Of a stretch of DNA of 41,635 nt, positions 8,774 to 17,903 are shown piece by piece. The translations under genes and the position numbers were made by a program. The notes beneath the pieces were generated by a model. It was not told where the DNA came from and did no database searches. It saw nothing but the letters and a program-made list of their open reading frames with translations. Origin of the DNA: JACNLC01 sp964607375 (GTDB lineage Bacteria; Fidelibacterota; Marinisomatia; SCGC-AAA003-L08; JACNLC01); NCBI GenBank assembly GCA_964607375.1, contig CAZSJY010000010.1:1-41635 (forward strand). Direction: 5' to 3'. Numbering within the stretch: the stretch's first letter is position 1; the number at the start of each line of letters is the position of its first letter.

Positions 8774-9411
8774 AAGAACTTGGGGAAGTCAAACAAATAA
8801 AAGAAACATCATCGGGAAAACATTTCAAGATTTCCGCTAAAGTTGTAATGGATGATTTGAAAATTGGTGATAGTATATCAGTAAATGGAGTTTGTTTAAC
8901 AGTAGTTGACATACAAAATAATTCTTTTTATTTGGACTTGGTTCACGAGACGCTCAAGCGTTCAAATTTGGGAGATTTGATAGTGGGTTCCAAAATCAAT
9001 TTAGAAAGAGCACTAAAACTATCAGATAGACTTGGTGGGCATATACTCCAAGGTCATGTAGAAACAGTTGGTCTTATAGTTGATAAACAAATAGTTGGCG
9101 AAGGAGCTGAAATGACCATCAGCATAAACCCAGAATGGATGAGATATTGTATCCATAAAGGTTCAATTGGTCTTGACGGAGTTTCAATGACCGTTGCTTC
9201 TATATCTAGGAACTTGATAACCATTGCCATTATCCCGCATACATTAGAAGAAACTACATTAGGGATAAAGGGTAAAGGTGATACATTTAATATTGAAACT
9301 GATATTATTGGTAAACACATTGAGAGATTAATGAATTATGAAGTAGAAGAAATGGAAGAAAGTGAACCATATTTAGAGAATTTAATGAACTGGGGATTTG
9401 GAGAAAGCTAA
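8755..9411 (+). CDS. ribE: riboflavin synthase, alpha chain
   Basis: The enzyme dismutates two 6,7-dimethyl-8-ribityllumazine molecules into riboflavin and the pyrimidine precursor, the last step of the pathway. The protein begins with the hallmark MFTGIVEELG and consists of two lumazine-binding repeats: the first with SVNGVCLTVV (about residues 42-51), the second with IGLDGVSMTVASI (about 139-151). The repeat junction GGHILQGHVE is intact. At 218 residues it is slightly longer than average, with an acidic C-terminal tail. It overlaps the end of ribD by 19 bp, and its stop TAA shares one base with the ATG of ribBA, so the four rib genes look translationally coupled. Confidence 0.95.
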   Translation: MFTGIVEELGEVKQIKETSSGKHFKISAKVVMDDLKIGDSISVNGVCLTVVDIQNNSFYLDLVHETLKRSNLGDLIVGSKINLERALKLSDRLGGHILQGHVETVGLIVDKQIVGEGAEMTISINPEWMRYCIHKGSIGLDGVSMTVASISRNLITIAIIPHTLEETTLGIKGKGDTFNIETDIIGKHIERLMNYEVEEMEESEPYLENLMNWGFGES

Positions 9412-10634
9412 TGAAGAATTTTGATACTATCAAAACTGCAGTTGAGCATTTTCGTAACGGTGGAATGCTCGTTGTTGTTGATGATGAAGATCGCGAAAAT
9501 GAAGGCGATTTTATGATTGCATCAGAAAAAGCCACACCTGAAGATATCAATTTTATGATAAAAGAAGGAAAAGGTTTATTGTGCATATCAATATTACCTA
9601 ACTGTGCGGATAAATTAGAGTTAACGCCAATGGTATCAAGTAATACATCATTACACCAAACAGCTTTTACAGTAAGTGTGGATGCTATAGAAAACACCAC
9701 AACTGGAATCTCTGCAAACGATAGATGGCAAACAACTCAGGTTATTATGGATGAGAATACAAAACCGTCTGATTTAGTTCGTCCGGGTCATATGTTCCCA
9801 TTGGTTGCTAAAGAAGGTGGAGTTCTGCAAAGAACAGGACATACAGAAGCTGGAGTTGATTTTGCTCGATTAGCAGGACTTAAACCAAGTGCTCTATTAG
9901 TGGAAGTTGTGGATGAAGATGGAAGTATGGCACGACGAGACAGATTAAAAGTAATTGCAAAAAAACACAATCTTCCAATAGTTACAATTGCTGATTTGAT
10001 TAAGTATAGACGAAAACATGAGAAACTTGTTGAAGAGTTTTCTTCGATTCCATTTCCATCAAAATATGGAGATTTTACTTTAAAATTATTTGAAGATAAG
10101 ATTCACGGAGATCATCACATTGCATTGATTCACGGAAAAATTTCTGAGGATAATGAAGTTTTAGTTAGAGTGCATTCCCAATGCTTAACCGGGGATTTGT
10201 TTGGATCACTAAGATGTGATTGTGGAGATCAACTACATAATGCAATGAAACAAGTGAATGAAGTTGGTGCTGGTGTAGTTGTGTATCTAAGACAGGAGGG
10301 GCGCGGTATTGGTCTGAAAAACAAAATATTAGCATACAAACTTCAAGACGAAGGATTAGATACCGTAGAAGCCAACATTCGATTGGGATTTCCTGATGAT
10401 TTACGAGAATATGGAATTGGGGCTCAAATTTTAAAAGAGTGTGGCGTCAGAAAGATGAAATTACTAACTAACAATCCAAGAAAAATAGTTGGATTAGAAG
10501 GATATGGTCTAGAAGTTACAGGTAGAGAAAAAATAGAAATTAAAACCAATGCTGTAAATGAAAGATATCTTAAAACCAAAAGAGATAAACTTGGACATCT
10601 TATTTTAGAAAATAAGGATAAATCTAATGACTAA
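9411..10634 (+). CDS. ribBA: fused DHBP synthase / GTP cyclohydrolase II
   Basis: This bifunctional protein supplies both precursors of lumazine: 3,4-dihydroxy-2-butanone 4-phosphate from ribulose 5-phosphate, and the pyrimidine from GTP. The N-terminal RibB domain (about 5-205) has the acidic loop DDEDRENEGDF and RPGHMFPL followed by RTGHTEAGVD. The C-terminal RibA domain (about 210-400) has the zinc cysteines in SLRCDCGDQL and the loop RQEGRGIGLKNK. Both active sites look complete, and the 407-residue length is standard. The start overlaps the ribE stop by 1 nt, and the end overlaps ribH by 8 nt. Confidence 0.96.
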   Translation: MKNFDTIKTAVEHFRNGGMLVVVDDEDRENEGDFMIASEKATPEDINFMIKEGKGLLCISILPNCADKLELTPMVSSNTSLHQTAFTVSVDAIENTTTGISANDRWQTTQVIMDENTKPSDLVRPGHMFPLVAKEGGVLQRTGHTEAGVDFARLAGLKPSALLVEVVDEDGSMARRDRLKVIAKKHNLPIVTIADLIKYRRKHEKLVEEFSSIPFPSKYGDFTLKLFEDKIHGDHHIALIHGKISEDNEVLVRVHSQCLTGDLFGSLRCDCGDQLHNAMKQVNEVGAGVVVYLRQEGRGIGLKNKILAYKLQDEGLDTVEANIRLGFPDDLREYGIGAQILKECGVRKMKLLTNNPRKIVGLEGYGLEVTGREKIEIKTNAVNERYLKTKRDKLGHLILENKDKSND

Positions 10635-11124
10635 TATCATACAAGGGAAACCAACTGCTACAGGAAAGAAAATTCTCATTGTTGTTGGAGAATATAACTC
10701 AGTAATATCTGATTCTCTTATGAATGGAGCTATTGATGCGTATTGCAATTTTGGAGGGAATCCAGACGATTTAACTATCATTAAAGTGCCAGGTGCTTTT
10801 GAAATTCCTGGTGCTGTGAAAATTGGTATTGAAAATTCAGTTAAATTGATTGATTCTTATATTGATGGTGTAGTTACTCTTGGAGCAATTATTAAAGGTG
10901 GAACTCCTCATTTTGATTTTGTTGCAACTGAATCTTCTAGAAGGATTTCTGAATTATCTTTAGAGTTAAATATCCCAGTTATGTTCGGGATTTTGACAAC
11001 AAACGATTTGAACCAAGCTCTTGAACGAGCAGGTACAAAAGCATCAAACAAAGGTTGGGAAGCTATGGAAGCGTGCTTGAAAACAATTTCTGTATATGAA
11101 CAAATAACTGGTAAAAATCATTAG
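10627..11124 (+). CDS. ribH: 6,7-dimethyl-8-ribityllumazine synthase
   Basis: RibH condenses the RibA/RibD-derived ribitylaminouracil with the RibB product to form lumazine. Its 165 residues include KIIVVGEYN-like strand 1 (ILIVVGEYNSVISD), the phosphate-binding VPGAFEIPGAVK, and GAIIKGGTPHFDFV, which carries the catalytic histidine. The C-terminal TNDLNQALERAGTKASNKG is also canonical. It overlaps ribBA by 8 nt and completes the operon ribD-ribE-ribBA-ribH. All genes needed from GTP and ribulose 5-phosphate to riboflavin are present except the separate phosphatase. The next gene may read directly on from its 3' end without a gap. Confidence 0.95.
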   Translation: MTNIIQGKPTATGKKILIVVGEYNSVISDSLMNGAIDAYCNFGGNPDDLTIIKVPGAFEIPGAVKIGIENSVKLIDSYIDGVVTLGAIIKGGTPHFDFVATESSRRISELSLELNIPVMFGILTTNDLNQALERAGTKASNKGWEAMEACLKTISVYEQITGKNH

Positions 11125-13555
11125 ATTAACAATTTATTTTATACTCTCTCTTTCGTTTCTCATTACCCAATTCAGTGAAAATAATTGGGGTTCCATAACT
11201 TCACTCTTAACACCCACTGGTATTGCTATTCAGAATTCAGAGATATTTGCATCTACTTCTGGTGGACTTCTGAAATTTGATAGAATTACTAATGAATTTT
11301 CATTTTTAAAACATCAACAGGGACTAGAATACCTCGATTTTACTACTATGTCAAGTGATTCTTTTGGTCAATTATGGCTTGGTGGAAATGTACCGAATGG
11401 TACAATTCAAGTGTTTCATCCTAAAATTGGATTGACAGAACATATAAAGCATTTGGAAATTGATCAAATAGTCAAGTTCAGTATTGGTGATAGCCTTGCT
11501 TTTGCAATATATCGAAATTTATCAAATTTCGGAATAATAGAACTTAATATTGATGATGGAATACCAACATACAAAGATTATTACGAAAATTTTCCGATAA
11601 CTTTTGATGAAATTACAGATATTGATCATAATTCAGATTCAATATTTGTTACTACAGATAGAGGAATACTAATTGGTTCTCTAACTGATAACTTAAAAAT
11701 CCCATCTTCTTGGCAAGTTTCTTTTGAAAGCTACAATCCAAAACAAATGACTGTTGGATTAGATAATTTTGTAGTTACTACAAATCATATTATTAGATCT
11801 GATTCTGTTATTTTCGATTTTGAGATAAATGAAAATCCTATAGAAGTTAGAATCTGTAATAATCAAGTTTGTGTTCTAACTACGATGAATTACTTTGAGT
11901 TTGATTATTTTGGGGATTTGACAATAACATTTCCAATTCCGTTTTCTTCTCAATTTACTTGTTTTGACAAAACAAATGATTTGGTTGTAATTGGACTCAA
12001 TAATCACGGATTTCTTTTATATGATACGAGCACTCTAATTTACGAACTATTTGTTCCGAATACTTTAGCTTCAAATGTGTTTACTGCAATCGGATTAACA
12101 TCCAATAATGAACTGATTGGTGTAGGAAAATCAGGTTCATTTATACACCAAAATTCAGAACAGTTTATCAATTTTGTTCCATCTACAATTTCAGATTCTT
12201 ATCCGATAAATATTGAAAGTGAGTATAATTTTTTTGAAGGTTATGAAGTTGATTATGTGCCAGGTAGTAAAGATGCTTGGAGTATAATTGAAAGTAGTTC
12301 AAATAATTTAATGTTTAGCAATAGCGGACTTATACCTTCAAACCCAGCTACTAGAGGTGGGGTAATTGAGATTAATTTAGAATCTCTTGAAACCGGTGTA
12401 GATTCAGTTGAGAGTACTGTTTATGATACAACAAGTGGTATTTTAGATGGCCTAAATGGAATTTACAACAGCAATTGGACAACCCGTTATATGGTTATTA
12501 ATCAAACAAAAGAAGATAGTTTTGGTAATGTTTGGGTTTTAAATCCATATTCTGAGACATACAATCATATTGCAGCTGTAAAATTAGCAGGTTCTGACGA
12601 TTGGATTCACATTACTGCCCCAGACAATGAATCATATTATCCTCTCGAAATTGCTTTCGATTATCGTAATAGAGTGTGGTTTGGTTTAAGAAATTTAGTT
12701 AAAATGGGTTCATCAGAGGTTTATTCAATAGGAGCAATTAAAGTTCTCGATTACAATAATTTAGAAAATGAGAGTGATGACGAATGGTTTACAGAAAATG
12801 ACATTGACTTGTCAGATTTACCTGACGGAAGTAATACAACAGTCTGGTCTTTAGAATTTGATAATTCTGATCAATTATGGACTTTAACAGACGAAGGAGT
12901 CCAGGGTTATTTTGTACACAACTACAGCGGAAATATCCAACTCGATGCAATCAGAAAAGCATATGATATCAACGGTGATGAAGTGAATTTGATGTTTCTT
13001 TCTTTTGCATCTTTTGATAAAACTGATAAAATCAGGGTAGATGCACAAGATAATAAATGGATTGTTTCAAAATCAGGTGTGTGGGTTATTCAACAGAATT
13101 TATCGTTTTGGCATCCCAACGAAAATATAAATCCCGAAGAAGGAATTACTGAAGAAAACAGTGGACTATTATCAAACCATGTTTATGATATTACTTTTGA
13201 TAATAGTAATGGGATTGCTTATCTATCTACTGATAAAGGAATTTCAACACTCAAAACACCTTATTCTACAAATCCTGTGAACCAACCAACGCTTTCAATA
13301 TCGCCCAATCCGCTCAAAATACAAGAAGATAATTATCTTGAGATTAGTCAAATGTTCGCAGGATCTCTTATAAAAGTAATGACTTTAACAGGTAGAGTTG
13401 TCTTTAAAAAACAACTTCCTTATAACCAAAATCGTTTCCAATGGAATGGATTAGGAAAAAATGGTAAATTCTTAGGTTCTGGGATATATTTGGTTTCGGT
13501 TCATCACACAGAAAATGGTAATTCTGTTACAAAATTAGCAGTTATTCGGCGGTAA
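11108..13555 (+). CDS. secreted beta-propeller protein with T9SS-like C-terminal sorting domain
   Basis: The first ATG in this frame is at 11348, but the frame is open back to a stop at 11105-11107. Those extra codons encode VKIIRLTIYFILSLSFLI, a good signal peptide, followed by propeller-like sequence (ENNWGSITSLL, SEIFASTSGGLLKF). The real start is therefore probably a non-standard codon such as CTG 11108 or ATT 11120, overlapping the end of ribH; there is no in-frame GTG or TTG. The body has repeated strands of two-component-regulator propeller type (SFGQLWLGG, SFGNVWVLNP, NGIAYLSTDKGI). The C-terminal roughly 80 residues (SISPNPL, then NGKFLGSGIYLVSV and KLAVIRR) match the FlgD-like/type IX sorting domain. 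The overall layout recalls PorZ. Its last 14 bp overlap the end of add on the other strand. Confidence 0.75.
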   Translation: MVKIIRLTIYFILSLSFLITQFSENNWGSITSLLTPTGIAIQNSEIFASTSGGLLKFDRITNEFSFLKHQQGLEYLDFTTMSSDSFGQLWLGGNVPNGTIQVFHPKIGLTEHIKHLEIDQIVKFSIGDSLAFAIYRNLSNFGIIELNIDDGIPTYKDYYENFPITFDEITDIDHNSDSIFVTTDRGILIGSLTDNLKIPSSWQVSFESYNPKQMTVGLDNFVVTTNHIIRSDSVIFDFEINENPIEVRICNNQVCVLTTMNYFEFDYFGDLTITFPIPFSSQFTCFDKTNDLVVIGLNNHGFLLYDTSTLIYELFVPNTLASNVFTAIGLTSNNELIGVGKSGSFIHQNSEQFINFVPSTISDSYPINIESEYNFFEGYEVDYVPGSKDAWSIIESSSNNLMFSNSGLIPSNPATRGGVIEINLESLETGVDSVESTVYDTTSGILDGLNGIYNSNWTTRYMVINQTKEDSFGNVWVLNPYSETYNHIAAVKLAGSDDWIHITAPDNESYYPLEIAFDYRNRVWFGLRNLVKMGSSEVYSIGAIKVLDYNNLENESDDEWFTENDIDLSDLPDGSNTTVWSLEFDNSDQLWTLTDEGVQGYFVHNYSGNIQLDAIRKAYDINGDEVNLMFLSFASFDKTDKIRVDAQDNKWIVSKSGVWVIQQNLSFWHPNENINPEEGITEENSGLLSNHVYDITFDNSNGIAYLSTDKGISTLKTPYSTNPVNQPTLSISPNPLKIQEDNYLEISQMFAGSLIKVMTLTGRVVFKKQLPYNQNRFQWNGLGKNGKFLGSGIYLVSVHHTENGNSVTKLAVIRR

Positions 13556-14600
13556 CAATTTCCTTAAACCCAAACTCAGATTCAAGTTCATCAACAACTG
13601 ATTTTGTTAAATCTCGTCTTTCTTTATGATGCAAAAATGAACTCTTAAATCCATTAATTACAATTGTACAAATATCTTCCAATGACAAATTAAAAGTATC
13701 GGTTGCAAGTTTATATTCATCTGATAAAGTCGTACCAGATATCAAGCGATTATCTGTATTAAGTGTTACCCTCAGGTGGTTGTCAAAATAATATTTAAAT
13801 GGATGATTTTTCAAATTACTAACATTATTAGTGTGTAGATTGCTGGTTAACGAAATTTCTAATGCAATTCTGTGATCGTTGATATAATCCATTAAATCGA
13901 TATCTTCTTTTAATCGAGTTCCGTGGCCTATACGATGTGCACCACAATAATGTACAGCTTGATGTATAGATTCCGGTCCAAATGCTTCACCAGCGTGGAT
14001 GGTTGCGTTAATGTTGTGATTTAGAATTGTATAGAATGCTTCTCGGTGGTCTTTAGCAGGAAAGTTTTCCTCAGCTCCTGCGAGATCAAATCCAACCACA
14101 CCTTTGTTTTTGTACTGAACTGTCAAATTTGCTAATGTTAACGAAACTTCCGGTGATATATTTCTAATTCCACAAATTATAATACCTGTTTTAATCCCGA
14201 AATCTTCATTGGCTTTTTGCAAACCATACTTTACTGAATCAACTGCATTCTCTAACGACATCCCGTTATTTGTGTGCAAAACAGGTGAATACCGAACTTC
14301 CAAATATCTGATATTTTCTTTATGGCAATCTTCAGCTAATTCGTAAGCAGTTCTCGTTAATGATTCGGGTGTTTGTAAAACAGATAGAGTTATTTTAAAT
14401 CGTTCAAGATAATCTTCAAGGCTTCCAGTGTTATCACGAATTTCTAGTATTTTGCTCAATTCAATTTTATTAAAAGTTGGAAGTTTTACATTTTGTTTTT
14501 GTGCAAGATCAATAATTGTTTCGACTCGTAACGAACCATCTAAATGGCAATGTAATTCAGCTTTCGGGATACTATGAATTAGTTCTTTTGTTATTTCCAT
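13542..14600 (-). CDS. add: adenosine deaminase family protein
   Basis: The protein converts adenosine or deoxyadenosine to inosine and ammonia in purine salvage. The TIM-barrel metal site is present: H17 and H19 in ELHCHLDGSL, HAGE near residue 201, RIGHGTRL near 222, and the aspartate in LNTDNRL. The NTDN-RLISGT form, rather than NTDDP, occurs in a subgroup of adenosine deaminases. The 352-residue length is normal. It starts 4 bp after the end of the OPT transporter gene, suggesting co-transcription. Adenine deaminase and other members of the superfamily are less likely given the complete set of adenosine deaminase motifs. Confidence 0.88.
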   Translation of the reverse strand: MEITKELIHSIPKAELHCHLDGSLRVETIIDLAQKQNVKLPTFNKIELSKILEIRDNTGSLEDYLERFKITLSVLQTPESLTRTAYELAEDCHKENIRYLEVRYSPVLHTNNGMSLENAVDSVKYGLQKANEDFGIKTGIIICGIRNISPEVSLTLANLTVQYKNKGVVGFDLAGAEENFPAKDHREAFYTILNHNINATIHAGEAFGPESIHQAVHYCGAHRIGHGTRLKEDIDLMDYINDHRIALEISLTSNLHTNNVSNLKNHPFKYYFDNHLRVTLNTDNRLISGTTLSDEYKLATDTFNLSLEDICTIVINGFKSSFLHHKERRDLTKSVVDELESEFGFKEIVTAE

Positions 14601-14604
14601 TTAA

Positions 14605-16446
14605 CTACTTTCTTTTTAGTAATTGGATAAACCAGAAAATCACTCCGATAAATAGAATTGGTCCGAGCCAAGAGTAACCATCAATGGAAATCCACCAATC
14701 TGGTTTGTTTGTAATAAAGATAGGTACTGCTACGAGGATTCCCATAATTGCTTCACCAGTGATAAGTCCAGAAGCAAACAGGAGTCCTTTTTTCTCAGTT
14801 TGCTCACTGGAGCCTAGTTTTTTGCCGAAATGTGAAATCATTCCACCTATAAATATCGGTACAGAAAGTTCAATCGGTAGATAAATTCCTACTGCAACTG
14901 CCAATACAGGTAAACGAAAATCAGAACCAATTTTCTCTTGGTGGATGTCTAAGATGATAATGACAATTCCGATAATTGCTCCGATGATCACCATTCCCCA
15001 AGGTAGATTTCCATTAAATACTCCTTCGGCTACAGACTTCATCAATGTTGCTTGTGGAGCTGAAAGTTCAGGGGAACCAATAGTATAAGCAGTATGCAAA
15101 ATATCAAGAACCAAACCAAGAACAACCGCTGCACTAAGTGTTCCAATAACTTGCATTATTTGTTGTTTCCAAGGTGTTGCACCAACAATATGGCCTGTTT
15201 TCAAATCTTGCAGATTATCTCCACCAATTGCAGCTGCACAGCATACAACTGAACCGACCATAATAGCTCCAGCAGCTCCGACAATAGAATCAGAACCAAC
15301 GAGTAATAACAATAAAAGTGAAGTGAACAAAATGGTTGCTATTGTAACTCCGGAAATAGGATTGTTAGAGGAGCCCACAACTCCAGCCATATAAGATGCA
15401 ACTGCAGAAAATAGAAATCCAAAAATGAGCATAATTATGGATAAGATAAATGCGATTGAATATGATTGAATAACATCAAAATATAACAAAAATACCGGTA
15501 GTAATAAAGCCAACAATACTAAACCGACATATTTTATTGGGAAGTCGCGTTCTTCTCGAGGAAGTGTTTCGCTATTGTAAGTTTTAGAATATGCTGACAA
15601 ACTGGATTTAACTCCCTCAACTAATGGCTTAAACAATTTGATTAAAGACCACAATCCACCAACAACCATCGCACCTACACCGAGGTAACGGATTTTTGTA
15701 TTCCAAATTTTCCAAGCACCGTCCATTGGATTTCCTTCAAATCCATAAAGTGCGGAATAAATCGGAATTGCAATTGCCCACGAAATTAACCCACCTACAA
15801 GAACTAGAATAGAGATATTTCGTCCGACAATAAATCCAACAGAAACGAGTGCAGGGGAAATATCACAACCTATTCCGAAAACTGAACCTCCGATATTTCG
15901 AGCACCTTCAATTGCAGAATTCCACATTGCAAATCCTTGTTGACCAAGTTTCATCAATGCACCTGATAAACCTGCAATACTCAACAGACCCAGTCCTGAA
16001 CTTCCTTCGTGAGTTCGTGCTTTTTCACCAGTTCTCAAAACTTCTGCAGTTGCTATACCTTCAGGAAAACGAAGTTTGGCATTGATTATCAATGCACGAC
16101 GAAGCGGTATAGTAAACAGAACTCCTATTAATCCTCCAATACCAGCTATTTTTGCAATTTCAATGTAATTGAATTCTGTCCAATAACCCATAAGGATTAA
16201 TGCAGGAATTGTAAAAATTACTCCTGCAGCGAGAGATTCTCCTGCAGACGCAGCAGTCTGAACAATGTTATTCTCTAATATATTGGATTTTTTGAATAAG
16301 CTTAAGACACCCATTGAAATTACTGCCGCTGGAATTGAAGCAGAAATTGTCATTCCAGCAAAAAGTCCGAGATAAGCGTTAGCTCCTGCGAGCAACATTG
16401 AGAGAAGAATCCCAAGAATTATTGATTTAAATGTAATTTCACGCAT
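14605..16446 (-). CDS. OPT family oligopeptide transporter
   Basis: The 613-residue protein is almost entirely membrane helices (about 14-16), in the arrangement of the OPT/YSL family, which moves peptides or metal chelates into the cytoplasm using the proton gradient. Family features are the N-terminal AGANAYLGLFAGMTISASIP, the QTAASAGESLAAGVIFTIPA segment, and LRFPEGIATAEVLR. The late GGDNLQDLKTGHIVGATPWKQQ loop is also highly characteristic. The gene lies between the symporter (65 bp upstream) and add (4 bp downstream). Substrate cannot be read from sequence; bacterial OPT proteins of this type are usually annotated as oligopeptide transporters. Whether the upstream TPP riboswitch also reaches this gene is unclear. 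Confidence 0.9.
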   Translation of the reverse strand: MREITFKSIILGILLSMLLAGANAYLGLFAGMTISASIPAAVISMGVLSLFKKSNILENNIVQTAASAGESLAAGVIFTIPALILMGYWTEFNYIEIAKIAGIGGLIGVLFTIPLRRALIINAKLRFPEGIATAEVLRTGEKARTHEGSSGLGLLSIAGLSGALMKLGQQGFAMWNSAIEGARNIGGSVFGIGCDISPALVSVGFIVGRNISILVLVGGLISWAIAIPIYSALYGFEGNPMDGAWKIWNTKIRYLGVGAMVVGGLWSLIKLFKPLVEGVKSSLSAYSKTYNSETLPREERDFPIKYVGLVLLALLLPVFLLYFDVIQSYSIAFILSIIMLIFGFLFSAVASYMAGVVGSSNNPISGVTIATILFTSLLLLLLVGSDSIVGAAGAIMVGSVVCCAAAIGGDNLQDLKTGHIVGATPWKQQIMQVIGTLSAAVVLGLVLDILHTAYTIGSPELSAPQATLMKSVAEGVFNGNLPWGMVIIGAIIGIVIIILDIHQEKIGSDFRLPVLAVAVGIYLPIELSVPIFIGGMISHFGKKLGSSEQTEKKGLLFASGLITGEAIMGILVAVPIFITNKPDWWISIDGYSWLGPILFIGVIFWFIQLLKRK

Positions 16447-16511
16447 TGATTTTATTTTCCACTTATTTACTTAATAATTAATGGGTAAAATATAAGACTT
16501 TCAAATCTATT

Positions 16512-17903
16512 TTATTTTAGTGAAGATGAGTTTTTGAATGAACTTGAAAAATAGATAATAACTCCCGCGATTAATCCTGGATATAACGGTTCAATTCCAA
16601 GAGGGTAAACAGCCAATCCGTTTTTTGAATTTATCATTCCGATGGAATACCACAATATTGAAATAGAAAGAGCAGATATCATTGTTAATACTGGATATTT
16701 TATTGGACGGTCATACATTGCTGAGATTATAGGAATAAGCAACACAGGAATTGCAAATGTCCCAATAGTGTACCAAATATCAATTGCGTTTGGAAACCAC
16801 ATTGCAATAACTATTGAAATAATTGCAGTTGCAAATAATCCAAATCTTGTGTTACGAGTTGTCAATGAATCTGTTTCAGAGAAATTTCCTCTAATTGCAC
16901 TCGGTAAATCTTTGCCTAAAGTATAGGCTGAAACAAATGTAAAACTATCTATGGTGGACATTACAATTGCTAGCAGAGAAACTATGAAAAATCCGCGAGA
17001 ATAGGGTGAGAGGATAATATCTGCAAGTTCAAGATATGCGTTTCCCGTAACATTCGCAGGTAAGATTGCTGATGCATAAATTCCTGTAAAAATGCTCATC
17101 ATATCAAAGATAAACCAAAATACAATAGAAATGAAAATACCCTTTCTTACTGTTTGCACAGAATTTCCAGCGAAGCATCTTTGATAAAATCCTGGATCAA
17201 CAAATGTAATCATTGCAATAAATCCCCATACAAAAATAAATGTCCAACTAAAATTACCTGGGATTTCAAAGGCATAATTTGGAGCATTTTCCAGTAAATA
17301 TGACATTCCACCGTATTTTGAGATGGCAGTTCCCAAAATCAAAGCAAACCCTGAAAACATTAATACGAATTGCAATTTATCAGTTCTGATAACTGAAGAA
17401 AATCCCCCTGAAAATGCATATATCATAGAAAAAACAGATCCAATGATTAGAGCCAAAAGTTCTGGCATTTTCCATAAATGATTAAACAATGTAGCCAGCA
17501 TTTTTATGTAAGGAGCAGGTGAGACTAGTAAAATCACAAAAATAGTAGCAACGAAAGCAGATTTTCTACCGTAAGAACTATAGATGAATTCAGGTATGGT
17601 TCGTATGTTTTTGGAGATTATTTTATGAACAATTAACTTGATGAAAATAAGTGTAGCTATATAATAGAAAAGTCCAAAGATTATCCAAGTAACTATACCG
17701 TTTTCATAAGAAAACCTGCCAACTTCTAAAATTCCACCGTACCAAGTGGCAACTAAAGTTGCAACAAACGCAGGAACTGTTAACTTCCTTCCAGCAAAAA
17801 GGTAAGAATTCACATCGGTTTTTGACCGTTTAAGCAGACCAAGGCTTAGTGTTCCAAGGAGATATAATACTACTAAGCCCTGATCTATTGTAAAATCAAA
17901 CAT
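16512..17903 (-). CDS. sodium:solute symporter (SSS family), probable thiamin or precursor transporter
   Basis: The 463-residue inner membrane protein has about 13 helices and SSS-family features: the start YLLGTLSLGLLKR, SYLFAGRKLTVPAFVATLVATWYGG in the first helices, and VDPGFYQRCFAGNSVQTVRKG in the middle, which is typical of the sodium-binding core region. Its ATG shares one base with the TAA of the TonB-dependent receptor gene (TAATG), so the two are translationally coupled. The pair sits behind a TPP riboswitch. SSS members with TPP riboswitches (ThiV type) have been predicted as thiamin or thiamin-precursor transporters, so I infer the same role here. The specific substrate is not proven by the sequence alone. 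Confidence 0.82.
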   Translation of the reverse strand: MFDFTIDQGLVVLYLLGTLSLGLLKRSKTDVNSYLFAGRKLTVPAFVATLVATWYGGILEVGRFSYENGIVTWIIFGLFYYIATLIFIKLIVHKIISKNIRTIPEFIYSSYGRKSAFVATIFVILLVSPAPYIKMLATLFNHLWKMPELLALIIGSVFSMIYAFSGGFSSVIRTDKLQFVLMFSGFALILGTAISKYGGMSYLLENAPNYAFEIPGNFSWTFIFVWGFIAMITFVDPGFYQRCFAGNSVQTVRKGIFISIVFWFIFDMMSIFTGIYASAILPANVTGNAYLELADIILSPYSRGFFIVSLLAIVMSTIDSFTFVSAYTLGKDLPSAIRGNFSETDSLTTRNTRFGLFATAIISIVIAMWFPNAIDIWYTIGTFAIPVLLIPIISAMYDRPIKYPVLTMISALSISILWYSIGMINSKNGLAVYPLGIEPLYPGLIAGVIIYFSSSFKNSSSLK

